Assembly: GCA_016875515.1 (NCBI GenBank)
Contig: VGRA01000119.1
Location: 1-7,428 of the forward strand
Source: Deltaproteobacteria bacterium
Lineage (GTDB): Bacteria; Myxococcota; Myxococcia; Myxococcales; Myxococcaceae
Length of the DNA stretch: 7,428 bases
Direction of reading: 5' to 3'
The notes beneath the pieces are model-generated. The model did not search any database, was not told the DNA's origin, and saw only the letters and a program-made list of their open reading frames with translations. The translations under genes were made by a program, and so were the position numbers. Position 1 is the first letter of the stretch; each line of letters opens with the position of its first letter. Shown one piece after another: positions 1 to 6,572 of the stretch.

Positions 1-1074
1 GACCGCCTCCGCCCCGCCGGCCGCCCCCAGCATGTGGCCGGTCATGGACTTGGTGGAGGAGATGGTCAGCTTACGGGCGTGCTCGCCGTAGACGGCCTTG
101 ATGGCCTTGGTCTCGTTGGCGTCGTTGAACGGGGTGGAGGTGCCGTGGGCGTTCAGGTAGCCCACCTCCTCCGGCTTCATCCCCGCGGACTGGAGTGCCA
201 GCTTCATGCAGCGCGCGGCCCCCTCCCCCTCCGGGGCGGGCGCGGTGACGTGGTGCGCGTCCGAGTTGGCCGCGTACCCCACCAGCTCCGCCAGGATGCG
301 GGCGCCGCGGCGGCGGGCATGCTCGTACTCCTCGAGCACCACGATGCCGGCCCCTTCCCCCTCCACGAAGCCGTCCCGGTCCTTGTCGAACGGCCGGCTG
401 GCCTTCGCCGGCTCGTCGTTCCGGGTGCTCATGGCCTTCATGGAGGAGAAGCCCCCCACGCCCAGCGGCGTGATGGCCGCCTCCGAGCCGCCCGCAATGC
501 ACGCGTCCATCTCGCCGTAGCGGATGGCCTTCCACGCCTCGCCAATGGCATGCGCGGAGGTGGCGCAGGCGGACACCGGGGACCAGTTGGCCGCCTTGCA
601 GCCGTACCGGATGGAGATGAGCCCGGGGGCCATGTTGGTGATCATCTGGATGATGAAGAACGGGCTGATGCGGTCAAACCCCTTCTCCATGGCCTTGCCG
701 TAGGTCTCTTCCAGCGCCTGCAGGCCGCCAATGCCCGAGCCCACGATGACGCCCACCCGCTCGGCGTCATACCCGCCGGGCCTGTCCGTCCCCACGGGCA
801 GCCCCGAGTCCTTCATGGCCATCTCCGCGGCGGCCACCGCGTACTGGGCGAAGGGGTCCATGCGGCGGGCTTCCTTCTTCTCCATGAACTGCTCGGGAAG
901 GAAATCCTTCACCTCCCCCGCAATGCGGGTGTCCAGCCTGGACGCATCCCACTTGGAGATGACGTCAATGCCGGACCTGCCCTGCACGAGGGCCTGCCAG
1001 TTCTTCTCCGTTCCCGTGCCGAGCGCGGTGATGAGACCGGTCCCGGTGATGACGACGCGGCGGGGCATGAGCAT
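1..1074 (-). CDS. fabF: Beta-ketoacyl-ACP synthase II (FabF), 3' end cut by window edge
   Basis: This is the elongating condensing enzyme of type II fatty acid synthesis: it joins malonyl-ACP to a growing acyl-ACP with loss of CO2, in the cytoplasm. The 358 codons present cover both thiolase-fold halves apart from the C-terminal end; the family is usually about 410 residues, so roughly 55 are missing beyond the left edge. The catalytic set is intact: nucleophile C170 in SACATSAH, H310 in NAHGTST, K342 in TKSMTGH and H347. The N-terminal [12 protein letters not shown] is typical. Two in-frame ATGs lie at 1074 and 1068; I chose 1074 because a GAGG (1084-1087) sits 9 bases before it. The gene follows acpP by 27 bases, the classic acpP-fabF pairing, so synthase and carrier should be co-transcribed. 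The pairing and motifs favour FabF over FabB. Confidence 0.96.
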   Translation of the reverse strand, partial: MLMPRRVVITGTGLITALGTGTEKNWQALVQGRSGIDVISKWDASRLDTRIAGEVKDFLPEQFMEKKEARRMDPFAQYAVAAAEMAMKDSGLPVGTDRPGGYDAERVGVIVGSGIGGLQALEETYGKAMEKGFDRISPFFIIQMITNMAPGLISIRYGCKAANWSPVSACATSAHAIGEAWKAIRYGEMDACIAGGSEAAITPLGVGGFSSMKAMSTRNDEPAKASRPFDKDRDGFVEGEGAGIVVLEEYEHARRRGARILAELVGYAANSDAHHVTAPAPEGEGAARCMKLALQSAGMKPEEVGYLNAHGTSTPFNDANETKAIKAVYGEHARKLTISSTKSMTGHMLGAAGGAEAV

Positions 1075-1101
1075 GACAGGCAACCTCGTGGAGGCGGGCA
1101 A

Positions 1102-1344
1102 CTAGTCCTTCTTGTGCGCCTTGATGTACTTGATGGCGTCGCCCACCGTCTTGATGTTCGCCGCCTCCTCGTCCGGGATCTCGACCTCGAACTCCTCCTC
1201 CATCGCCATCACCAGCTCGACGATGTCCAGGCTGTCCGCGCCCAGGTCCTCGATGAAGGAGGACTCCGGCTTGATCTCGTCCTCGCTGGATCCCAGCTGG
1301 TCGACGATGATGTTCTTGACCTTCGCCTCGATGTTCACGGACAT
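1102..1344 (-). CDS. acpP: Acyl carrier protein (AcpP)
   Basis: The 80-residue acidic protein carries growing acyl chains as thioesters on a 4'-phosphopantetheine arm. The arm attaches to S38 in the sequence [10 protein letters not shown], which matches the invariant Asp-Ser-Leu motif of the family. Length, the early [10 protein letters not shown] helix, the acidic recognition helix after S38 ([20 protein letters not shown]) and the C-terminal [10 protein letters not shown] all fit a primary-metabolism ACP rather than a polyketide one. A Shine-Dalgarno GGAGA (1353-1357) lies 8 bases before the ATG. The gene is flanked by fabG upstream (101-base gap, see the candidate promoter) and fabF downstream (27-base gap). 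Its own promoter would let it be made in excess over the enzymes, as is usual for ACP. Identity is very secure. Confidence 0.98.
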   Translation of the reverse strand: MSVNIEAKVKNIIVDQLGSSEDEIKPESSFIEDLGADSLDIVELVMAMEEEFEVEIPDEEAANIKTVGDAIKYIKAHKKD

Positions 1345-1409
1345 GCGCTGACTCTCCGGACTGCCTGTGTGGGCCCCATGCGGAAGCGCCGGGGCAATGG
1401 CGGGCGGGC

Positions 1410-1438
1410 GGTATAGCCGAAGGCCGCTGGCCCGCCAA
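1410..1438 (-). promoter_or_regulatory. Candidate sigma70-type promoter for acpP-fabF
   Basis: Reading the minus strand, TTGGCG (1433-1438, 4 of 6 matches to the -35 consensus) is followed after exactly 17 bases by TATACC (1410-1415, 4 of 6 to the -10). It lies in the 101-base gap after the fabG stop, the widest gap among fabD, fabG, acpP and fabF. The predicted start near 1403 would give a leader of about 58 bases that contains the acpP Shine-Dalgarno. A separate acpP promoter is known in E. coli, which makes this plausible. It is inferred from pattern only. Confidence 0.5.
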
Positions 1439-1445
1439 CCGTTCC

Positions 1446-2189
1446 CTACATGTACATGCCGCCGTTGACCTTGAGCGTCTCGCCGGTGATGTAGGCGGCC
1501 GCGTCGGACGCGAGGAACAGAACGGCCTGCGCCACGTCCTCCGCGCTGCCCAGCCGGCCGAGCGGCACCTGGCCCAGCAGGTTCTTCTTGATGTCCTCGC
1601 CCAGCACGGAGGTCATATCCGTGTCGATGAAGCCCGGGCTCACCGCGTTGCAGCGGATGTTGCGGCTGGCCAGTTCCCTGGCCACGGACTTGGTGAAGCC
1701 AATGAGCCCCGCCTTGCTCGCCGCGTAGGCGGACTGCCCCGCGTTGCCCATCTCGCCCACCACGGAGGTGAGGTTGATGATGGCCCCTCCGCGCTGCTTC
1801 ATCATGGGCCGGGAGGCGGCGCGCACCAGCGCAAAGGCCCCCTTGAGGTTGGTGTCCAGCACGCGGTCCCAGTCCTCGTCCTTAAAGCGCATGAGCAGCC
1901 CGTCCACCGCCACCCCCGCGTTGTTGACGAGCACGTCCAGCCGGCCGTGCGCCTTCACCGCCTCCTCCACCGCGGCGGCGCACGCGGCGGTGTCCGCCAC
2001 GTCGAAGCGGACCGCTTGCGCCCTGCCGCCCGCCTCCTGCACCAGCCCCACGGTCTCCGCCGCGGCCGCCTCGTTCCCCGCGTAGGTGATGACCACCGTG
2101 GCCTTCTGCCGGCCGAACGCCACCGCGCACGCCCGGCCAATGCCGCGGCTGCCGCCGGTGACCATCACCACCTTGCCCTCGAAGCTCAT
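1446..2189 (-). CDS. fabG: 3-oxoacyl-ACP reductase (FabG)
   Basis: A 247-residue short-chain dehydrogenase that reduces beta-ketoacyl-ACP to beta-hydroxyacyl-ACP with NADPH, the first reduction in each elongation round. The Rossmann fold is clear: [10 protein letters not shown] at residues 11-20 binds the cofactor, NNAG is at 89-92, and the catalytic tetrad is N114, S142, Y155 and K159 (YAASK). The C-terminal PGFIDTDMT and [13 protein letters not shown] are typical of FabG, which is about 244 residues in E. coli. The frame stays open upstream to 2354, but that extension lies inside fabD and has no similarity to the family. The ATG at 2189 overlaps the fabD stop as ATGA, so translation of the two is probably coupled. 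Position in the fab cluster separates it from the many other short-chain dehydrogenases. Confidence 0.97.
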   Translation of the reverse strand: MSFEGKVVMVTGGSRGIGRACAVAFGRQKATVVITYAGNEAAAAETVGLVQEAGGRAQAVRFDVADTAACAAAVEEAVKAHGRLDVLVNNAGVAVDGLLMRFKDEDWDRVLDTNLKGAFALVRAASRPMMKQRGGAIINLTSVVGEMGNAGQSAYAASKAGLIGFTKSVARELASRNIRCNAVSPGFIDTDMTSVLGEDIKKNLLGQVPLGRLGSAEDVAQAVLFLASDAAAYITGETLKVNGGMYM

Positions 2190-3127
2190 GCCGCCCCCCC
2201 GAGGCCCTGCAGCGCCTTGTCCAGGGACGCCGCGTCCTCCACGTTGAAGAACTCCAGCTCCCGACTGATGCGCTTGCCCAGCCCGGACAGCACCTTGCCC
2301 GGCCCCACCTCCACCAGGCGCGTCACCCCCAGCCGCTGCAGTTCCTGCACGCACTCGGTCCAGCGCACCGGCGCGGACACCTGCTCCAGCAGCAGCGGCA
2401 CCACCCGGGCGGCGTCCGCGTTTGCCCTCGCGTCCACGTTGGTCACCACCGGCACCGTGGGCGCGGACAGGGCCGCCCGCGCCAGCACCTCGGCCAGCCG
2501 CGGCTTCACCGACTCCATCAGCGCGCAGTGGAAGGGGGCGCTCACCGGCAGCGGCACCACCCGCCTGGCCCCCGCCTCCTTCAGCTTCCCCTCCGCCCGG
2601 GCCACCGCCTGCGCGTGGCCGGCAATGACCGTCTGCTCCGGGGAATTGTAGTTGGCCGGAGAGACCACCAACCCCTCGGCGGCCGCGTCACAGGCGGCCT
2701 TCACCTTCTTCGGCTCCAGCCCCAGCACCGCGGCCATGGCCCCCAGGCCCGCGGGCACCGCCTCCTGCATGAACGTCCCACGCGCGCGCACCGCCCGCAC
2801 CGCGTCGTGCAGCTTCAGCGCCCCGGCGGACACCAGCGCGGAGTACTCGCCCAGCGAGTGGCCCGCCACGCAGTCCGGCCGGATGCCGCGCGCCCGCAGC
2901 ACCGCGTCCGCCGCCACCGACACCGTGAGGATGGCCGGCTGGGTGTTGGCGGTCAGCTTGAGGGTCTCCTCCGGCCCCTCGAAGCAGAGGGTGGAGAGCT
3001 TCTCCCCCAGCGCGTCGTCCGCGGCGGCGAACACCGCGCGGGCCTCCGGGAAGGCCTCCACCAGCCCCTTGCCCATCCCCACCGCCTGGCTTCCCTGCCC
3101 AGGGAACACGAATGCGAGCTTGCCCAT
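2186..3127 (-). CDS. fabD: Malonyl-CoA:ACP transacylase (FabD)
   Basis: A 313-residue enzyme that moves the malonyl group from CoA to AcpP, supplying extender units to FabH and FabF; E. coli FabD has about 309 residues. It opens with AFVFPGQGSQ (residues 5-14, oxyanion Q11). The nucleophile is S91 in GHSLGEYS and the catalytic base is H200 in VSAPFHCALM. R116 in RGTFMQEA fits the arginine that binds the malonyl carboxylate, and Q63 lies in NTQPA, so malonyl specificity is expected. The frame is open to 3196, but ATG 3127 is preferred: it begins right at the family N-terminus and a strong GGAGG (3136-3140) lies 8 bases before it. The gene starts 25 bases after fabH and its stop overlaps the fabG start. 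Confidence 0.97.
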   Translation of the reverse strand: MGKLAFVFPGQGSQAVGMGKGLVEAFPEARAVFAAADDALGEKLSTLCFEGPEETLKLTANTQPAILTVSVAADAVLRARGIRPDCVAGHSLGEYSALVSAGALKLHDAVRAVRARGTFMQEAVPAGLGAMAAVLGLEPKKVKAACDAAAEGLVVSPANYNSPEQTVIAGHAQAVARAEGKLKEAGARRVVPLPVSAPFHCALMESVKPRLAEVLARAALSAPTVPVVTNVDARANADAARVVPLLLEQVSAPVRWTECVQELQRLGVTRLVEVGPGKVLSGLGKRISRELEFFNVEDAASLDKALQGLGGAA

Positions 3128-3152
3128 GGTCCTCTCCTCCGAACGGCTCCGC

Positions 3153-4136
3153 CTACCAGCGCACCAGCGCGCTGCCCCACGCCATGCCAGCGCCAATGGC
3201 CATCATGGCAATGACGTCCCCCTCCTTGAGGCGCCCGGCGCGGTTGGCCTCGTCCAGCGTGGTCGGAACGCTGGCGGAGGAGGTGTTCCCGTAGCGGTCG
3301 ATGTTGAGCCAGCAACGCTCGAGCGGCAGCTCCAGCCGGGACATGACGGATTCGATGATGCGGAGGTTGGCCTGGTGGGCAATGACGTGCGTCACGTCCT
3401 TCGCCGTCATGCCGTTGTGGGCCAGAGCCTCCTGCACCGCCTCCGGCAGCGCGCGCACCGCCACCTTGTAGACGTCCTTGCCGGACATGTGGACCTTGTC
3501 CAGCTTCCGGTCAACCACCTCGTGGGACTGGGGGTGGACCGAGCCGCCGCCGGGGATGTGGAGGATGCCCGCGAGCGTGCCGTCCGTGTGCAGGTGCGTG
3601 GACAGGATGCCGCGCTCTCCGTCCGCCGAGGGGCCCAGCACCATGGCCCCCGCCCCGTCACCGAACAACACGCAGCTGTTGCGGTCCTCCCAGTCCACGA
3701 TCCGGGTGAGCAACTCCACCCCCACGATGAGGGCGCGCTTCACCGCCCCGGTGCGGATGAACTGGTCCGCGACGGACAGGGCGTACAGGCTCCCCGCGCA
3801 CGCGGCGAGCACGTCAAAGGCGAACGCCTTCTTCGCCCCCAGCTTCGCCTGCACGATGGCGGCGCAGGACGGCAGCGGCATGTCCGGGGTGACCGTGCCC
3901 ACGACGATGAGGTCCAGGTCCTCAGCACGGGTGCCGGACATCTCCAGCGCGCGCTGCGCGGCCTTCACCGCCATGTCGGACGTTTGCTCGCCGTCCGCGG
4001 CCATGCGGCGCTCGCGGATGCCGGTGCGCTCCGTTATCCAGGCGTCGGACGTCTCGACGATCTTCTCGAGGTCCGCGTTGGTGACGACCTTGTCGGGCGC
4101 GTACGCCCCGGTGCCAATGATCTGCGTCCGTTGCAC
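3153..4136 (-). CDS. fabH: Beta-ketoacyl-ACP synthase III (FabH), GTG start
   Basis: A 327-residue enzyme that starts fatty acid chains by condensing an acyl-CoA primer with malonyl-ACP. The catalytic triad is visible: C113 in AACAGSLYAL, H254 in AHQAN and N284 in GNTSSAS. The ends are typical as well: IIGTGAYAPDKVVTN near the N-terminus, WITERTGI at 33-40 and WGSALVRW at the C-terminus. Translation appears to start at GTG 4136, where a GGAGG core (4146-4150) lies 9 bases upstream and the protein begins exactly where the family does. It precedes fabD by 25 bases and follows rpmF by 174 bases. At the position of E. coli F87, which shapes the primer pocket, I read L88; this may relate to use of branched primers. 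Confidence 0.97.
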   Translation of the reverse strand: MQRTQIIGTGAYAPDKVVTNADLEKIVETSDAWITERTGIRERRMAADGEQTSDMAVKAAQRALEMSGTRAEDLDLIVVGTVTPDMPLPSCAAIVQAKLGAKKAFAFDVLAACAGSLYALSVADQFIRTGAVKRALIVGVELLTRIVDWEDRNSCVLFGDGAGAMVLGPSADGERGILSTHLHTDGTLAGILHIPGGGSVHPQSHEVVDRKLDKVHMSGKDVYKVAVRALPEAVQEALAHNGMTAKDVTHVIAHQANLRIIESVMSRLELPLERCWLNIDRYGNTSSASVPTTLDEANRAGRLKEGDVIAMMAIGAGMAWGSALVRW

Positions 4137-4166
4137 GTTGCAGTCCCTCCCCAGGCAGGGGCCCGT

Positions 4167-4195
4167 GTCCTACGGCAATCCGGCCGCCCTGTCAT
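4167..4195 (-). promoter_or_regulatory. Weak candidate promoter for fabH
   Basis: On the minus strand ATGACA (4190-4195, 5 of 6 to the -35 consensus) is separated by 17 bases from TAGGAC (4167-4172, 3 of 6 to the -10). The predicted start would be near 4160, leaving a leader of about 24 bases that includes the fabH Shine-Dalgarno. It sits in the 174-base gap after rpmF, where an extra promoter would make sense. The poor -10 keeps confidence low. Confidence 0.3.
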
Positions 4196-4296
4196 GCGGG
4201 CAATTTCGGCGGCGCGCGCAGCTGCCCACGCGGACGCACCCATCCCGTGAGCGGCTGGAGAATGCCCCCGGCCACCCCACGGGACCTGGATGGACC

Positions 4297-4310
4297 GCGC
4301 GGCAACGCGC
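4297..4310 (-). other. GC hairpin directly after the rpmF stop codon
   Basis: Reading the minus strand from the base after the rpmF TAG, GCGCG and CGCGC form a perfect 5-base-pair stem around a 4-base loop (TTGC). No run of T follows, so this is not a standard intrinsic terminator. It could weaken read-through into fabH or protect the 3' end of a yceD-rpmF transcript. Short GC stems are frequent by chance in such GC-rich DNA. The remainder of 4137-4296, apart from the candidate fabH promoter, shows nothing I recognise. Confidence 0.25.
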
Positions 4311-4493
4311 CTAGTCGACCGCGATGACCTCGCGGCCCTTGTAGTGGCCGCAGGCGCTGCAGGCGCGGTGCGGGAGCACCGGCTCGTTGCAATTTGCGCA
4401 CTTGGTCACCTGCACCGGCGACTTGATCTTGTTGTTCGCGGCACGGCGACGATCACGGCGCATCTTCGACGTACGCTTCTTGGGAACGCCCAC
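4311..4493 (-). CDS. rpmF: 50S ribosomal protein L32 (RpmF), GTG start
   Basis: A 60-residue basic protein of the large ribosomal subunit. It has the standard N-terminus (GVPKKRTSKMRRDRRRA, versus the usual AVPK start) and a four-cysteine zinc ribbon, C32-x2-C35 and C45-x2-C48, marking the zinc-containing form of L32 rather than the cysteine-free form. C-terminal HYKGREVIAVD is also typical. The start is GTG 4493, supported by a perfect AAGGAG (4500-4505) 6 bases upstream and by agreement with the family N-terminus. It follows yceD by 23 bases, a pairing conserved very widely in bacteria. In many genomes plsX and fabH come next; here fabH comes next without plsX. Identity is secure. Confidence 0.97.
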   Translation of the reverse strand: MGVPKKRTSKMRRDRRRAANNKIKSPVQVTKCANCNEPVLPHRACSACGHYKGREVIAVD

Positions 4494-4516
4494 GGCTTTC
4501 TCCTTCGGTCAACGGC

Positions 4517-5110
4517 TCAGGCGCGAGGCTTGAGCTGAATGTTCTTCAGCGGCTCGAGGCGGGGATCTACCCGCTTCTGCTCGCACCCACACAGCTTCTC
4601 GTTCAGGTCCTGCCCGCACTGCGCGCACAGGCCTTTGCAGGACTCCGCGCACAGCGCGTCCATCGGCAGCGCGAGCAATACCTGCTCCCGCAGGATGGGG
4701 TCCAATTCAATCTTCTCCCCATCAAAAACTTCCCGGTCCGCGTCATCCAGCTGGAAGGAGCCGCCGCGCTCGCCACGGCCGTCGTCCTCCCCCTCGCTTG
4801 AGCCGTCATGCTCCCCGCGCACCTGCTTTGCCGGCACCAGGTTGAGCGTGAAGGCCACCGGGAGGGAGAGCGACACGTCCTTCAGGCAGCGCTTGCACTC
4901 GGTGGCAACCTCCAGCCCGAAGCGGCCGCGCAGCAACACCCCGCCGGACACCTTGGAGAACTCCGCCTTCACCCGCCCGGGCGCCCCGGCGCGGAACGCC
5001 GTCCCCTCCAGCGCGCCGGCCAGCAGCGCCGCGGGGGTGGGCTCGTCCACCCGCAGGCCCTCGTCGCGGATGTCGGAGACCTTGTAGGTGAGCGGGGAGG
5101 TGGCAGCCAT
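4517..5110 (-). CDS. yceD: YceD/DUF177 family protein linked to ribosomal RNA metabolism
   Basis: A 197-residue protein of the DUF177 family, almost always encoded just before rpmF; homologues have been linked to accumulation of 23S rRNA, but the biochemical role is not settled. Seen here are the CKRC pair (C72, C75) in the middle and the diagnostic cysteine-rich tail at 154-176 (C154, C158, C162, C165, C174, C176) in the pattern ESCKGLCAQCGQDLN followed by DPRLEPLKNI. Eight cysteines make metal binding likely. Residues about 98-118 are a Gly/Asp/Glu/Arg-rich stretch that looks like a disordered insert between the two conserved parts. The ATG at 5110 is the family start, but it has no Shine-Dalgarno and lies only 15 bases after a candidate -10 element. 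It is the first gene of the operon. Confidence 0.92.
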   Translation of the reverse strand: MAATSPLTYKVSDIRDEGLRVDEPTPAALLAGALEGTAFRAGAPGRVKAEFSKVSGGVLLRGRFGLEVATECKRCLKDVSLSLPVAFTLNLVPAKQVRGEHDGSSEGEDDGRGERGGSFQLDDADREVFDGEKIELDPILREQVLLALPMDALCAESCKGLCAQCGQDLNEKLCGCEQKRVDPRLEPLKNIQLKPRA

Positions 5111-5125
5111 GGGAAAGGGGGGCGC

Positions 5126-5154
5126 GCTATAGAGAAGACGCGCCTTCTCGTCAA
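5126..5154 (-). promoter_or_regulatory. Strong candidate sigma70-type promoter for yceD-rpmF (and probably fab genes)
   Basis: On the minus strand TTGACG (5149-5154, 5 of 6 to the -35 consensus) and TATAGC (5126-5131, 4 of 6 to the -10) are spaced by the optimal 17 bases. This is the best promoter-like pattern I found in the window and it lies right before the first gene of the cluster. Transcription would start near 5118, giving a leader of only about 7-9 bases. That agrees with the lack of a Shine-Dalgarno before yceD. Confidence 0.6.
5132..5149. repeat. 18-base near-perfect palindrome filling the yceD promoter spacer (possible operator)
   Basis: The plus strand reads GAGAAGACGCGCCTTCTC, which equals its reverse complement at 8 of 9 base pairs; the only mismatch is the seventh base from each end. 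It begins immediately next to the -10 and ends on the last base of the -35. A dimeric regulator bound here would block RNA polymerase. No regulator gene is in the window, so the factor is unknown. Function is inferred from symmetry and placement. Confidence 0.45.
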
Positions 5155-5176
5155 CTTGCCGGGGCTGGGGTAGCTT
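5148..5176 (+). promoter_or_regulatory. Weak candidate promoter for the TPR gene
   Basis: On the plus strand TCGTCA (5148-5153, 4 of 6 to the -35 consensus) and TAGCTT (5171-5176, 3 of 6 to the -10) are 17 bases apart. The start would fall near 5184, leaving a leader of about 7 bases before the ATG at 5191. Its -35 overlaps the -35 of the divergent yceD promoter. The matches are modest. Confidence 0.25.
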
Positions 5177-5190
5177 CCCGCCCGCCCATC

Positions 5191-6090
5191 ATGATGCCCC
5201 CTTCCCGCATCCCGCTGTGCGTGCTGCTCGCCTGCGCCCCCGTCCCGGCGCTGGGGGCCCCCGCACCGCGCGCGGTGGACGTCCCGCTCGCGCAGGCCGG
5301 TCCCACCGGCCGCGCCCTGGAGCAGGCCCAGGCGCAGCTGGACGCAGGGGAGTTCGACGAGGCGGTGCGCACCCTGCAGGGCGCGCTCGGCGAACCGGAC
5401 CTGACGGACGCGCAGCTGGTGGAGCTGTACCGCCTGCTGGGGCTCGCCCAGCTGTACCTGGGCAACGAGGACCGCGCCCGCGAGGCCTACGAGAAGCTGT
5501 TGCAGGCCCGCCCGGACTACGAACTGCCGCGCGGCGCCCCCCCGAAGGTGGCCCGCCTCTACGAGCGAATCCGCGAGGACATCCGCAAGCAGCGCGTGCG
5601 CCCCGTCAAGCTGGAGCTGGAGCCGCTGCAGGACGCGGAGGGCGGCAACCCGGTGGAGCTGACGGTCCAGGTGGAGAACCTGGCGCTCGGCAGCCGCCCC
5701 ACCCTCTACTACCGGCGCGCCGGGACGGAGACCTTCGGCTCGGCGGGCTTCAAGCGCGTGCCGGACGCACCCGAGCTGTACCGCGTGACGGTGCCCGCGT
5801 GGGAGCTGCCTGCGGAGAAGGCGCGCTACGAGGTGGAGTACTACGTGGAGGTGGCAGACGCCGCCCGCCGCCGCCTGGCCGGGCGGGGGGACGCGTTCAA
5901 CCCGCTGCGCTTCTCCGTACGTCCGCCCGGAATGGCCGGGCGCGAGGACGACGAAGAAGGGCGTTGGTACGCCAACCCGTGGGTGTGGGTGGGCATTGGC
6001 GCGGGCGTGGCCGCCGCCGGCGCCGGGGTTGCCCTCCTCCTCGGCCAGCAGCAGACGGGCACGGCCACCCTCACGGTGCGCGTCCAATGA
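5191..6090 (+). CDS. Exported TPR protein with C-terminal membrane segment, function unknown
   Basis: I do not recognise a named gene. The 299-residue product starts with a short hydrophobic segment (IPLCVLLACAPVPALGA, residues 7-23) that looks like a signal peptide; cleavage after ALGA or lipidation at C15 are both possible. Residues about 41-110 form helical repeats of the TPR type (LDAGEFDEAVRTLQGAL; LLGLAQLYLGNEDRAREAYEKLLQARPDY). Residues about 137-245 are rich in alternating beta-strand patterns, probably an Ig-like domain. W264-G285 is a Gly/Ala/Val-rich membrane segment preceded by acidic REDDEEG and followed by only 14 residues. Such a protein would sit in the envelope as a scaffold. 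ATGs at 5191 and 5194 cannot be separated, since no Shine-Dalgarno is visible. Its stop overlaps the next start as ATGA. Confidence 0.8.
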   Translation: MMPPSRIPLCVLLACAPVPALGAPAPRAVDVPLAQAGPTGRALEQAQAQLDAGEFDEAVRTLQGALGEPDLTDAQLVELYRLLGLAQLYLGNEDRAREAYEKLLQARPDYELPRGAPPKVARLYERIREDIRKQRVRPVKLELEPLQDAEGGNPVELTVQVENLALGSRPTLYYRRAGTETFGSAGFKRVPDAPELYRVTVPAWELPAEKARYEVEYYVEVADAARRRLAGRGDAFNPLRFSVRPPGMAGREDDEEGRWYANPWVWVGIGAGVAAAGAGVALLLGQQQTGTATLTVRVQ

Positions 6091-6572
6091 GCGCCCGCTG
6101 GAATGCCCTGCTGCTGTGGCTGGCCTGCGCCGCGTGCGGGCCGGGTCCGGACTCGGGCAGCGTGCAGGGGCTGGAGATCCTCCTGTCCCGGGCCTACGTG
6201 GACCGGTTGGGGAGCTTCCAGGTGTCCATCCTCGCCGGGGCAGACGGGCTGGACCGCGAGGCGGTGGAGAAGACCTGCGTGACCAGCCAGGCGGTCACCT
6301 ACGTCCAGCAGGTGGACGGCAGCGGCCAGAAGGTGAAGGCCCGCACGTTCGAGGCCTCCGTGGCGGGTGGCCAGCAGGAGCTGAAGCTGGCCGGAATCCC
6401 GTTCGGGCGCGAGTACCTGTTCGTGGTGGAGGCGCTCTCCTCGGACGAGCCCGCGGTGCTGCTCGGGTCCGGCAGCGCGCGGGTGCTTACGTTCCAGGGG
6501 GACCTCCGGCCCGTCCCCCTCACGGTGGGGGCGCTGGCGCCTGCCCCCGCGTGCGATCCCCGCATCCGCTAG
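6087..6572 (+). CDS. Small predicted lipoprotein, function unknown
   Basis: I do not recognise a family. The 161-residue product begins MSARW followed by a hydrophobic stretch ending in LACAACGPG, a lipoprotein-type signal; lipidation could be at C14 or C17, and C17 is followed by a flexible GPGPDSGS linker. The rest is beta-rich (FQVSILAG, TYVQQVDGSG, QELKLAGIPFGREYLFVVEAL), in keeping with one Ig- or fibronectin-like domain. Two further cysteines, C64 and C156, could form a disulfide in the periplasm. The ATG at 6087 overlaps the stop of the TPR gene by 4 bases, so the two are probably translated together and may act together in the envelope. The same frame remains open back to 5217, but that part lies inside the TPR gene and lacks protein-like character. 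Confidence 0.8.
   Translation: MSARWNALLLWLACAACGPGPDSGSVQGLEILLSRAYVDRLGSFQVSILAGADGLDREAVEKTCVTSQAVTYVQQVDGSGQKVKARTFEASVAGGQQELKLAGIPFGREYLFVVEALSSDEPAVLLGSGSARVLTFQGDLRPVPLTVGALAPAPACDPRIR

Noticed and set aside
34..1416. Long plus-strand open frame (460 codons) opposite fabF and acpP
   Set aside because: It lies opposite two certain genes, its product is a low-complexity Arg/Gly/Leu/His-rich sequence with no domain, and such frames are expected in very GC-rich DNA.
2190..2354. Upstream extension of fabG by 55 codons
   Set aside because: It lies within the end of fabD, is Gly/Ala-rich and has no family similarity; [13 protein letters not shown] is the expected N-terminus.
2652..4250. 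Plus-strand open frame of 532 codons opposite fabD and fabH
   Set aside because: Same reason: it mirrors two genes with intact catalytic residues and has biased composition without recognisable motifs.
4192..4401. Small minus-strand open frame across the rpmF-fabH gap, considered as a plsX remnant or a new small gene
   Set aside because: It overlaps much of rpmF in another frame, is Arg/Pro/Gly-rich, and shows nothing like PlsX.
4969..6087. Minus-strand open frame of 372 codons across the yceD promoter and the TPR gene
   Set aside because: It is opposite the TPR gene, would abolish the divergent promoter arrangement, and its product is low-complexity.
5217..6572. N-terminally extended version of the lipoprotein in the same frame
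   Set aside because: The extension is out of frame inside the TPR gene and Arg/Gly/Pro-rich; the ATG at 6087 begins a lipoprotein signal and overlaps the TPR stop as ATGA.
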